NCBI RefSeq assembly: GCF_002042965.1
Contig: NZ_MZNT01000022.1
Coordinates: 25,616-89,615 of the forward strand
Direction of reading: 5' to 3'
DNA from: Paenibacillus sp. 32352
Lineage (GTDB): Bacteria; Bacillota; Bacilli; Paenibacillales; NBRC-103111
DNA: 64,000 bases
Position 1 is the stretch's first letter. Every line of letters starts with the position of its first letter. Below are positions 43,972 through 52,687 of this stretch, piece after piece. Under the pieces are notes generated by a model. It had not been told where the DNA came from. It worked only from the letters and a program-made list of their open reading frames with translations, and searched no databases. A program made the position numbers and the translations under genes.

Positions 43972-45579
43972 ATGATGAAGGTAGTCATAGTGGATGACGA
44001 TAGTATAATTAGAAGGGGCTTAACACGAACGATTCCGTGGGAGCAGAACGGGTTTACTGTTGCGGGTACGGCTAGAGACGGGGAAGAAGCCCTAAGTCTT
44101 ATAGCCGAGGTACGGCCGCATCTTCTGTTAACCGATATCCGAATGCCTTTTATGGACGGATTCCAGCTGACGGAGGCGGTCAAGGAAAGATTCCCCGAGA
44201 CGAAAATTATTATGCTCACAAGCTTTGACGAGTTCGAGCTGGCTCACCGCGCGCTCAAATTAAAGGTGTTCGACTATTTATTGAAGCCCGTCGATTCACG
44301 GCATCTTATGGAAACGGCCAAAAGGGCAATGGCTGAGCTGGAATACGAGAACGAAATGAAGCGGAAGGTCATCGAAGGCATGCCGCTGCTGCGGCAAAGA
44401 TTTCTGGAGAAATTAATCAAGGAGAACTTGTCCGAGGATGAAATCCGTTCCCATAGCGACTTTCTCCAATGCCGGCTGCCGGCTGCCCGTTATGTCGTAA
44501 TTTTATTGGCGGCCGACGATTACAGCTACCCCGATTATCAAAACCGGTTCGGGAAGGAGATGCTGAAATACTGCATATTGAACGTCGCCGAAGAAACGAT
44601 AAGCGGGTATGAGGATGAAGGCATCCTGTTTGATTCGGACGAAGGCGAGATTGTCATCATTTATTACGGGGATGGAGAGCCGGATCTGCTGGAGCAGCAT
44701 GCGCTGCAAATTGCGGAAACGATTCGGGTAAATGTAGAAAAATATTTGAAAACGACGGTTACGGTCGGCATAGGCTTTGTTTATGATCACCCCCGTGACG
44801 TGACCAGGTCTTATCGCGATGCGAAAGCAGCTATTGAATTCCGTCATATGATCGGCACGAACAGAGTATTAACCGTTGGCGATACGGGCTTGCCTCCGTC
44901 CTGCTCCACTGAGATCCTGTTAAACGGCATTGAGAGCGAGCTTGTTATGAAGGTGAAGCTGGGGCTGGAAAGAGAGGCTCACGCTATTCTGGATAGCATT
45001 GAGCAAAGGGTGCTGGACATCAAATTCGTCTCGCTGGTCCAGGTCCGGCTGATAGGCATCGAAATCAGTCTTCTTATGTTCAAGGAATTGGAGGAAATCG
45101 TCAAACGAAATGCCAAATATTTGGAAGGCTTCGATTCCTTCCACTCGTACTATCATGAGCTGGAGCGGCTTCAAACGGTGCAGGAGATATTTGACTCCAT
45201 ACGTCAGCTGGCCAATCGCTTCATAGATATTACGAACCGCGAACGGGAGATTCAAACGAAAAGCATGGTTCATAAGGCAACCGATTATATAGAACGTCAC
45301 TATGCGATAGAAGGATTATCTCTTCAGGAGGTAGCACGTTACGTGCACATCAGTCCGACCTACTTAAGCATTCTGTTTAAAAAGGAAAAAAATATTACGT
45401 TCAGTGATTTTTTGTTGCAAACCCGTATGAAAGCAGCCACCGAGCTGTTGAGAATCAGTGGTTTGAAATCCTACGAGGTGGCGGAAAAGGTCGGATACAG
45501 CAACCCGCAATATTTCAGTCAATGCTTCAAGAAATATACCGGCTTCTCGCCGACCGAATACAAGAATCATGTGGATTGA
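43972..45579 (+). CDS. AraC-type response regulator, YesN family
   Basis: A 535-residue cytoplasmic activator. The receiver domain has phospho-acceptor Asp55 (LLLTDIRMPFMDG), acidic pair DDD near residue 8-10 and Lys in YLLKPVD. The middle region has no strong motif. The C-terminal double HTH of AraC type is at about 430-535 (SLQEVARYVHISPTYLSILF and YEVAEKVGYSNPQYFSQCF). It partners the YesM-type kinase 16 bases upstream and probably activates the SLH/GH28 gene and importer. Confidence 0.94.
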   Translation: MMKVVIVDDDSIIRRGLTRTIPWEQNGFTVAGTARDGEEALSLIAEVRPHLLLTDIRMPFMDGFQLTEAVKERFPETKIIMLTSFDEFELAHRALKLKVFDYLLKPVDSRHLMETAKRAMAELEYENEMKRKVIEGMPLLRQRFLEKLIKENLSEDEIRSHSDFLQCRLPAARYVVILLAADDYSYPDYQNRFGKEMLKYCILNVAEETISGYEDEGILFDSDEGEIVIIYYGDGEPDLLEQHALQIAETIRVNVEKYLKTTVTVGIGFVYDHPRDVTRSYRDAKAAIEFRHMIGTNRVLTVGDTGLPPSCSTEILLNGIESELVMKVKLGLEREAHAILDSIEQRVLDIKFVSLVQVRLIGIEISLLMFKELEEIVKRNAKYLEGFDSFHSYYHELERLQTVQEIFDSIRQLANRFIDITNREREIQTKSMVHKATDYIERHYAIEGLSLQEVARYVHISPTYLSILFKKEKNITFSDFLLQTRMKAATELLRISGLKSYEVAEKVGYSNPQYFSQCFKKYTGFSPTEYKNHVD

Positions 45580-45593
45580 ATTCCCGGACACAA

Positions 45594-45625
45594 GGGGAAA
45601 CAGAATGCCACATTCCCCCCATTTT
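45594..45625 (+). terminator. Probable terminator after YesN-type gene
   Basis: GGGGAA with TTCCCC followed by CCATTTTGTT; a short stem, so moderate support. Confidence 0.5.
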
Positions 45626-45626
45626 G

Positions 45627-45662
45627 TTCATATTCAGTTCATATTCGTCCGATATGATACAA
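45627..45662 (+). promoter_or_regulatory. Direct-repeat response-regulator box and promoter of two-component operon
   Basis: TTCATATT-N3-TTCATATT (45627-45645), an 11-bp period, is followed by a -10-like TATGATACAAT. The same box precedes the RND operon at 48056. Head-to-tail repeats with 11-bp period are the usual sites of OmpR/PhoB regulators. Confidence 0.7.
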
Positions 45663-45798
45663 TAGGATAGGAATGCGCCTCAAACTTACATACGTGGAAA
45701 CTACGGCATCCGTCTTTTGAATTTAAGAAGCGGGGTGTCATTGAATATAGAAAGTCGAAGCGCTTCAGTCCTGTGTATCCATGAAAGAGGGAACGATG

Positions 45799-46476
45799 AT
45801 GACTAAAGTGTTAATTGTGGATGATGATCCTTTTATTAGACAGCTGATCAAGGTGGCTCTGCGCAACGAAGAGATGCAGCTGCTGGACAGCGGCAACGGC
45901 CTGGAGGCGCTTGAGCTGCTGGAGAGGACAAGAGTCGATCTGGTCATTCTTGATATTATGATGCCCTTGATGGACGGATGGGAGCTGTGCAGGGAAATAC
46001 GAAGCCGGTATCCCGATCTGCCGCTGCTGATGGTCACGGCCAAGAGCGAGCCCGCCCATAAGGTGAAGGGCTTCCAGCTCGGTACCGACGATTATGTGGT
46101 CAAACCGTTTGATCCGATGGAGCTCGCCATGCGGGTCAAAGCGCTGATGAAGCGGTACCGGATAAACACCTCCCAAGTCATGGTGATCGGAGAGACCGAA
46201 TTGAACCGCAAAAATCTCGAGGTGAACCGGCACGGCAAAAGGCAGACCCTGCCCCTGAAGGAGTTCGAGCTGCTGTTCACGCTGGCGGGTCAGCCGAACC
46301 GGGTGTTTACAAGGCAGCAGCTGCTGGATCAAATCTGGGGGATGGATTATGAAGGGGAAGAGCGTACGGTGGACGTTCACATCAGGAGACTTAGGGAACG
46401 GTTTGCTGATGAGGCTTCCGACTTTTCGATTGTGACGGTGCGCGGATTAGGTTACAAACTGGAGCTTACCATATGA
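45799..46476 (+). CDS. OmpR/PhoB-family response regulator
   Basis: A 225-residue regulator with a receiver domain (Asp52 in LVILDIMMPLMDGWE) and a winged-helix DNA-binding domain (about 130-225, with LPLKEFELLFTLAGQPNRVF and EERTVDVHIRRLRERF). ATG 45799 is preferred over 45781 and 45796 for spacing to GAGGGAA. The next gene, its kinase, overlaps by 4 bases (ATGA). The direct repeat upstream is a likely site for its own binding. Confidence 0.94.
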   Translation: MTKVLIVDDDPFIRQLIKVALRNEEMQLLDSGNGLEALELLERTRVDLVILDIMMPLMDGWELCREIRSRYPDLPLLMVTAKSEPAHKVKGFQLGTDDYVVKPFDPMELAMRVKALMKRYRINTSQVMVIGETELNRKNLEVNRHGKRQTLPLKEFELLFTLAGQPNRVFTRQQLLDQIWGMDYEGEERTVDVHIRRLRERFADEASDFSIVTVRGLGYKLELTI

Positions 46477-47843
46477 TCCGGTCCCTTTATGTTCGAGTCG
46501 CACTGACCTTCATTGTGTCGGTCATCCTGGGATTATGCATCGCTTTTTACGCATCGAATTACTGGTTTAGAGACCTGTTCGAATCGGAAATGCAGAAGGA
46601 TTTATACAATGCGTCGGAGGATATGGTCGCTATTTTCCAGGAAATGAGGGGCACGGATATGGAGGCTTATTTACATAACCTTCACTGGGCCAAGAGGTAC
46701 TTCGTCACGCTATATGATTCGAAGCTGAATAAGAGCGAGTTCGGTACCCGACAGGACCGGGTAAGCCTGCCGGAATCAGTGGTGCAGCAAGTATTGAACG
46801 GTCAGGCTGCCAGACAATCCGGGGAGCCCTCCGAGCAGTACGTAGGCTATCCGTTTAAAATTAACGGCAATAGCTATGCGATCTTCGTTCGTCCGGTCGT
46901 GCGAAATACAGAGGACAATTTCAGATTCATTCTGATTACCGTGCTCGCCGTTACTTTAATTATAGGAAGCGTATGTGTGCTTATTGCAGCGCGTTATTTG
47001 GTAAAACCCCTGAAATTGCTGACACAGGCTACTCAGCGTATATCCAAAGGGGATTTCGACATTACCTTCAGCTGGCTGGACCGCAAGGACGAAGTCGGCG
47101 ACTTGGCCCGAAGCTTCAGCCATATGGCTGGAGAGCTGAAGCAGCTTGAGCTGATGCGACAGGATTTTGTCTCCAGCGTGTCCCACGAGATTCAGTCGCC
47201 GTTAACGTCGATCGCCGGGTTCTCCAAGCTCATTCGCTATACCGAGCTGCCCGAAGAGGAGCGCAATCAATATTTGGAGATCATTATGAAGGAATCGGAA
47301 CGGCTGTCCCGGTTAAGTGACAATCTGCTCAGCCTGGCGTCCCTGGAATCGGAGCATCATCCGTTTCACCCCATAGCTTATCGTCTTGACGAGCAAATTC
47401 GCCGGATCATCGTATCACAGGAGCCGATCTGGAGCGCCAAGCAGCTGCAGATGGAGCTGGCTCTTCCCCCCGTCATGCTGATTGCGGACGAGGATCAGCT
47501 CAGTCAGGTATGGATCAACCTGCTCAGCAATGCGATCAAATTTACACCGCAAGGCGGCAAAATCAAGGTGAAGCTGGAGCTGCTGGTCGATCGGGTGCAG
47601 GTGACGGTGCACGATTCGGGAATCGGCATATCGCAGGGAGAAATCCATCATATTTTTGACCGGTTCTATAAGGCCGATCGGGCCAGGCAGAGGGAAGTAG
47701 GCGGCAACGGACTGGGCTTATCGATCGTCAGGAAGATCGTTGAGCTGCATCAAGGTGCAATTACTGTAGACAGCAAGCCGGGCAAAGGTTCTGTATTTAA
47801 AGTAATGCTGCCCGGCGTGATGAAGAAGAAGGCCTTCTCTTAG
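46473..47843 (+). CDS. Sensor histidine kinase (HAMP/HisKA)
   Basis: A 456-residue membrane kinase with TM1 at about 6-28, a short extracellular sensor and TM2 at about 155-177 (ILITVLAVTLIIGSVCVLIA). HAMP follows. HisKA carries His238 in SSVSHEIQSPLTS. The HATPase shows WINLLSNAIKFTPQGG, HDSGIGIS and GGNGLGLSIVRKI. It partners the overlapping OmpR-type regulator. Because the RND operon downstream carries the same box, the pair may sense envelope-active compounds. Confidence 0.94.
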   Translation: MIRSLYVRVALTFIVSVILGLCIAFYASNYWFRDLFESEMQKDLYNASEDMVAIFQEMRGTDMEAYLHNLHWAKRYFVTLYDSKLNKSEFGTRQDRVSLPESVVQQVLNGQAARQSGEPSEQYVGYPFKINGNSYAIFVRPVVRNTEDNFRFILITVLAVTLIIGSVCVLIAARYLVKPLKLLTQATQRISKGDFDITFSWLDRKDEVGDLARSFSHMAGELKQLELMRQDFVSSVSHEIQSPLTSIAGFSKLIRYTELPEEERNQYLEIIMKESERLSRLSDNLLSLASLESEHHPFHPIAYRLDEQIRRIIVSQEPIWSAKQLQMELALPPVMLIADEDQLSQVWINLLSNAIKFTPQGGKIKVKLELLVDRVQVTVHDSGIGISQGEIHHIFDRFYKADRARQREVGGNGLGLSIVRKIVELHQGAITVDSKPGKGSVFKVMLPGVMKKKAFS

Positions 47844-47900
47844 GTTATTACCGCCTATTCCGATAGAGGTTATTCGAGGCTTTGACGGGTAAAAAAGTAC

Positions 47901-47930
47901 AGGTCGTCCCAACGGACGGCCTTTTATTTT
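47901..47930 (+). terminator. Intrinsic terminator after kinase gene
   Basis: AGG(T)CGTCC with GGACG(G)CCTT and T-rich tail. Confidence 0.75.
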
Positions 47931-47962
47931 TTTCAAAAAAGGGCAGTACGTGCTTTTTTTAA

Positions 47963-48041
47963 CATTATAGGGTTTATAAATTTCGGGGCTCCCCGCAAAG
48001 TACCTGAATGGGCTTCGAAGCCAAGGCCCCACTTTGTGGGG
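47963..48041 (+). repeat. Dispersed structured intergenic repeat, copy B
   Basis: The best-folded copy. CCCCGCAAAG (47991-48000) pairs with CTTTGTGGGG (48032-48041), and the self-complementary GGCTTCGAAGCC (48011-48022) sits between them. It shares blocks and order with copies A and C. Confidence 0.8.
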
Positions 48042-48055
48042 ATATTTTGAGTTAA

Positions 48056-48086
48056 TTCATATTGAGTTCATATTGCCATATTATGC
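48056..48086 (+). promoter_or_regulatory. Direct-repeat box and promoter of RND efflux operon
   Basis: TTCATATT-N3-TTCATATT (48056-48074) followed by TATTATGCT, closely matching the box before the two-component genes. Confidence 0.7.
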
Positions 48087-48148
48087 TAGAATTCGTACGC
48101 AAAAAAATAGAAATAAGAAACCAGGAAAGGACCGAGGGGAGTGCTGAA

Positions 48149-51100
48149 ATGAACCGATTAACCCAGTTTTCCATGAAAAATGTATCGGCCTTGTTCATCA
48201 TCATGATTCTCTTGTTCGGAAGCGGCGTTTTTGCGACAAGCAAGCTCAAGGTAGAGAACATGCCGAATGTATCGTTCCCTATCGTCATGGTAAGCGCAAC
48301 CTACACGGGTTCGCCGAAGGACGTTATGGAGCAGGTGACCGAGCCTCTGGAGAAAAAGCTGGCCAATATCGAGGATCTGGATTCGATGAGATCGACCTCG
48401 AGCGAGAATAACGCCAGAATTTTGCTCCAGTTCAAGCAGAACGTGGACACCGATAAAAAGAAACAGGATATCGAGAGTCTGCTGCAGGAAGTCATGCTTC
48501 CGGATTCAGCAGGCACGCCGAAGGCGTCGACCTTTGGTGCGGCATCGATGCCTTCCATTTATTTGGTAGCCAATGCGGAGAATGGAATGAGTCAGACCGA
48601 GCTGGATAAGCTCTATGAAGATACGATCAAGCCGGATTTGGAATCGATCAAAGGCATCGACCACCTGGATTCCATCGGGGTTCGGGATACCAGTCTGGAT
48701 ATCGAATTGGATGCCGATGCCATGAACGCCTACAGCCTGACTCCGAACCAAGTCACCTCGGCTATACGGGCAGCTGTGACCAAAAGCCCGATCGGTACCG
48801 TGGAAGTAAGCGGCAACGATAAAAGCGCTCGGGTTACAGGCGATATTAAGAGTGTGTACGATATCGAGCAAATTGAAATTACAGGCGGCAAGGGTAACAT
48901 CATTACGCTGGACCGGGTCGCCAAGGTGAAATCGATCACCGAGTCGGATTTTGTCGGGCGCTTCAACGGCAAACCGGCCATTTCCATGATTTTGTACAAA
49001 ACAGGAAATGCCAACGCGGTTGATTTCTCCGATTCCGTTGAGAAGCTGAAGGAACAATGGAAGACAACCATACCTAACGCGGTTTTCAAAACAACCTATG
49101 ATAGCGCAGATGAAATCAGAGAATCGATCAACGGCATGCTTCGTGAAGGCGTGGTCGGAGCGCTGCTTGCTTCGTTCATGATTTTGCTGTTCCTGCGCAA
49201 TGTGCGGATGACGCTAATCGTGCTTGTGTCGATTCCGCTGTCCATTCTTACCACTCTTCTGCTGATGTGGCAGCTTGGTTTAACACTCAATACGATGACG
49301 CTCGGCGGGATGTTCATAGCCGTCGGACGGGTTGTGGACGACTCGATCGTTGTTATCGAGAACATATACACCTCCCTGGAAAAAGCGCAGAAACGAAATG
49401 AATCCGTGATAATGCTTGCGACCAAGCAAGTATCGATGGCCATCACATCGTCGACGCTGGCTACAGTCGGTGTCTTCGCTCCGATCGGGATGGTCAGCGG
49501 GGTGGTCGGCGGATTTTTCCGTCCGTTTGCGATCACGCTTGCCTGTGCTCTGCTGTCCTCCTTGCTGGTAGCCCTGACCGTCATCCCGATGCTGGCCAAG
49601 CTGCTGGTATTGAGAAGCAAGATCGGTAAGGGTCATTCCCATGAGGAAGCACCGCAAGGCAAGTTTATGCAAACCTATGAGAATATTTTGCATTGGTCCT
49701 TGAAGCACCGGATCAAATCGCTGTTAATGGCTGCGGTGCTATTCATCGTCACCCTGGCTGCAACGATTCCGGCTCTGGGGGTCTCCTTCCTTCCGGACGG
49801 CAAGCCTTCCCGGACGATGTATTTCGTGTTGAAGCTGCCTAATGAAACGGCGTTCGAGGCTACGAATGCGAAGACACAGGAGCTTGAGCAACTGCTGATG
49901 GATGAGAAGGACAGCCAGGGGAATCCGTTGTTCACCTACGTAGAAGGCTTGGCTGGATATAACGGCAGCGGCACCGACCGGGTGACGTATGCTTCCCAAA
50001 TCTACGTCGAGGTGAACGAGCATGTGGATCCCGACAAAGTGATGCAGCAGGTAAAGCAGTTTATTCTTTCTGAGCTTCCTGCAGGCTCGGAAGTGCAGCC
50101 ACGGGGCGTGGGCGGCGGTAACGGCGTCTCCAGCACCGACTTCTCCTATAACCTGAAAGGGGAGGACCAGGATCGGCTGGAGCAGGCGGCAGCTATCGTC
50201 AAAGCCAAGCTGCAGGAGTTCGAGGAGCTAAGCGAGATTGAGGATAGCCTGAGCGACGGGAAAACAGAGGTTGAAATTGCCGTCGACCAGAAGAAAGCCC
50301 GCGCCTTCGGCCTGACGGCGGCTACGGTCCGTGAAACGGCGAGCAACTGGATACAGAAGCAAAGGCTCGGCGACTTAAAGCTGGACGGAGTGACTTACAC
50401 GACTACGATCTCCATGGATAAATCCGATAAAAACTCGCTCGAGAAGCTCGGCAATATTCCGTTAACCGGAACGAACGGGTCTGTCGTCTATTTGAAAGAG
50501 GTAGCCAAGATCAACCTTGTACCGGGCGCCGTTTCCTTAGGGCGCGATGATCAGAAGCAGCTCGTAAGAGTAACCGCTAAGATTAAGGCGGAAAACAAAA
50601 ATGCAGTCAGCGCCAAGGTATCAGCGGCATTGCGCTCGGTTGAGCTTCCTGACGGCGTAACCCCGGAAGTCAGAGGGGTCAATGAGGACATTAACGAAAG
50701 CTTCACGCAGTTATTCATGGCAATGGCTGTTGCCGTCTTTATGGTCTATCTGGTTATGGTCCTTGCCTTCGGGAATGCCGCAGCGCCTTTCGCCATCTTA
50801 TTCTCGCTTCCGTTGGCCGCAATCGGCGGTCTGATCGGGCTGGTCATAACCCGACAGGCTCTCAATGTCACCTCCATGATCGGCTTTATGATGCTTATCG
50901 GGATCGTCGTGACGAACGCCATCGTATTGATCGACCGCGCCCAGCAGCTGCGCGAGGAAGGCTATACGGTGCGCCATGCCTTGATTGAAGCGGGTAAGGT
51001 TCGTTTCCGGCCGATTATCATGACGGCGGGTGCCACGATTATGGCACTGATCCCGCTGGCAATGGGGCTGTCCGGAGAAGGAGCCCTGATCGGCAAGGGC

Positions 51101-51262
51101 CTCGGGGTCGTTGTTATCGGCGGTCTGACGACATCGACGATTCTTACGCTGATTGTCGTTCCGATCGTTTATGAGCTTATAGAGGAAGTTAAGGCGTATA
51201 TTTCGAGGAAAATCCATAAAGGGAACCCTCCGATGAACCATGAGGGGACTCTGGAAGGATAG
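48149..51262 (+). CDS. RND-family efflux transporter (SwrC/AcrB-like)
   Basis: A 1037-residue proton-driven exporter. The start at ATG 48149 follows GAGGGGAG and is preferred over 48062. TM1 is followed by a large extracellular porter domain (PNVSFPIVMVSATYTGSPKD), a six-helix block with MTLGGMFIAVGRVVDDSIVV, a second porter domain and a second six-helix block with MIGFMMLIGIVVTNAIVLID. The acidic proton-relay pair is in VGRVVDDSIVV. The closest known group is Gram-positive SwrC/YerP (surfactin and drug resistance). It is first in a three-gene operon with an adaptor lipoprotein. Confidence 0.94.
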   Translation: MNRLTQFSMKNVSALFIIMILLFGSGVFATSKLKVENMPNVSFPIVMVSATYTGSPKDVMEQVTEPLEKKLANIEDLDSMRSTSSENNARILLQFKQNVDTDKKKQDIESLLQEVMLPDSAGTPKASTFGAASMPSIYLVANAENGMSQTELDKLYEDTIKPDLESIKGIDHLDSIGVRDTSLDIELDADAMNAYSLTPNQVTSAIRAAVTKSPIGTVEVSGNDKSARVTGDIKSVYDIEQIEITGGKGNIITLDRVAKVKSITESDFVGRFNGKPAISMILYKTGNANAVDFSDSVEKLKEQWKTTIPNAVFKTTYDSADEIRESINGMLREGVVGALLASFMILLFLRNVRMTLIVLVSIPLSILTTLLLMWQLGLTLNTMTLGGMFIAVGRVVDDSIVVIENIYTSLEKAQKRNESVIMLATKQVSMAITSSTLATVGVFAPIGMVSGVVGGFFRPFAITLACALLSSLLVALTVIPMLAKLLVLRSKIGKGHSHEEAPQGKFMQTYENILHWSLKHRIKSLLMAAVLFIVTLAATIPALGVSFLPDGKPSRTMYFVLKLPNETAFEATNAKTQELEQLLMDEKDSQGNPLFTYVEGLAGYNGSGTDRVTYASQIYVEVNEHVDPDKVMQQVKQFILSELPAGSEVQPRGVGGGNGVSSTDFSYNLKGEDQDRLEQAAAIVKAKLQEFEELSEIEDSLSDGKTEVEIAVDQKKARAFGLTAATVRETASNWIQKQRLGDLKLDGVTYTTTISMDKSDKNSLEKLGNIPLTGTNGSVVYLKEVAKINLVPGAVSLGRDDQKQLVRVTAKIKAENKNAVSAKVSAALRSVELPDGVTPEVRGVNEDINESFTQLFMAMAVAVFMVYLVMVLAFGNAAAPFAILFSLPLAAIGGLIGLVITRQALNVTSMIGFMMLIGIVVTNAIVLIDRAQQLREEGYTVRHALIEAGKVRFRPIIMTAGATIMALIPLAMGLSGEGALIGKGLGVVVIGGLTTSTILTLIVVPIVYELIEEVKAYISRKIHKGNPPMNHEGTLEG

Positions 51263-51338
51263 GTCTTCTGAGAAATCCAAAAAGCGTGATTCTTATAGAT
51301 CAGATAGAGATTTGCAAAAGCATGGAGGAGGCAAAGCA

Positions 51339-52664
51339 ATGAAAAGGATCAGTGCGGGCAGTAGAAAATCAAAGATTCGCCCTATACGCGTGCTGGCTGT
51401 AATGACATTGGCTGCAGTTGTGGCGGCAATGGCCGCCGGCTGTTCGGCTCCCGGGGGACCTAAGGGAATGGCGGAAGCGCAGCTTAAGGTCAGAGCGGTG
51501 AAGACCGAGGCGATCACGAAGCAGCGGATAGCCAGCCCGACCGAGCAGGTTGCGGATATTTCCGCCGCAACGGCTATTGATATCGTGAGCAAAGCCAGCG
51601 GCGAAGTGATCGAGGTGCTGAAAAAACGCGGCGATTACGTGGAGAAGGGCGATGTGCTGTTCCGAATCGACAGCAGGGATGCGGAATCCGTCAAGCGGAA
51701 AAACGAGCTCGCGGTAAGGAGCTCCCAGGAATCTCTGCAAAAGGCCAAGGACGATCAGGTCAATAATCGGAAGGATTTGGCGGATGCGGTGCAGAAGGCG
51801 GAGGTCGCTCTGAAAAATGCCGAGCAGGATTATAACAAGATGCGTAATGATTACGATTCCGGCAATGCGACGGACCATCAGCTGGAGCAGGCGCAGCAGC
51901 AGGTAGATAATGCGCGAATGGCCCTGGATTCAGCCAAGAATAAGCTTGCCGCCAACGATAATAACAATACGATTGCTTCTGTTGAAACGCAGGCCGAAAC
52001 CAATCAGCTGGCTCTGGAGGATTCGATCCGCTCGCTGGACAATTACAATGTCAAGGCTCCGGTCAGCGGCATTTTGACGGATTTCACGCCGGAAACGGGC
52101 CAAACCGTCAATTCGGCCTCCAAGCTGGGACAGGTGCTCCAAATCGATCCGGTTAAGATTAAGACCGAGTTGAGCGAGACGAATATGCAGCTTGTCAAAA
52201 ATAAACAAGAGCTTGTGTTCTACAGTCCGAACGACCCTGATCATAAAGGGAAGGCCAAGATCAGTTACTTGGCTCCGGTGATGAGCGCCCAGACAAAAAC
52301 GTACACGCTGGAGCTTGAGGTACCGAATCCGGACCATCGCATCACCCCGGGAACGCGCGTCATGGTTCAATTGACGACAGAGGATGAAGAGAAGGTCGTT
52401 GTTGTGCCGACGCTGAGCATCATCCGCGAAGAGGGCGGAACCTATGTGTTCGTCCTTCAAGGAGATACGTACCAGAAGCGCCAAATAAAGCTCGGCAGAA
52501 TCAACGGCTCGTATCAGGAAGTGCTGGAAGGCGTGAAGGAAGGCGAAAAGCTCGTCACGACCGGACAGCATCAGCTTAAGGACGGGCAAAAAGTCGAAGC
52601 TGCAACCCAGGCAACGCCTGCCCCTTCAGGAGCGGCTCCTCAAGAGCAGCAGAAGGCGAAATAA
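51339..52664 (+). CDS. RND efflux adaptor lipoprotein (HlyD/AcrA-like)
   Basis: A 441-residue membrane-fusion-type protein. The start at ATG 51339 follows GGAGGAGG; a longer in-frame option at 51240 overlaps the RND gene. The lipobox MAAGC gives lipidated Cys35. Lipoyl-like halves (SKASGEVIEVLKKRGDYVEK and YNVKAPVSGILTDFTPETGQ) flank a coiled coil of about 120 residues. A beta-barrel and the membrane-proximal domain (EEGGTYVFVLQGDTYQKR) follow. It probably couples the RND pump to the cell wall, since there is no outer membrane. Confidence 0.93.
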   Translation: MKRISAGSRKSKIRPIRVLAVMTLAAVVAAMAAGCSAPGGPKGMAEAQLKVRAVKTEAITKQRIASPTEQVADISAATAIDIVSKASGEVIEVLKKRGDYVEKGDVLFRIDSRDAESVKRKNELAVRSSQESLQKAKDDQVNNRKDLADAVQKAEVALKNAEQDYNKMRNDYDSGNATDHQLEQAQQQVDNARMALDSAKNKLAANDNNNTIASVETQAETNQLALEDSIRSLDNYNVKAPVSGILTDFTPETGQTVNSASKLGQVLQIDPVKIKTELSETNMQLVKNKQELVFYSPNDPDHKGKAKISYLAPVMSAQTKTYTLELEVPNPDHRITPGTRVMVQLTTEDEEKVVVVPTLSIIREEGGTYVFVLQGDTYQKRQIKLGRINGSYQEVLEGVKEGEKLVTTGQHQLKDGQKVEAATQATPAPSGAAPQEQQKAK

Positions 52665-52687
52665 TCAGAAAGCGAGGGTCATGACAT

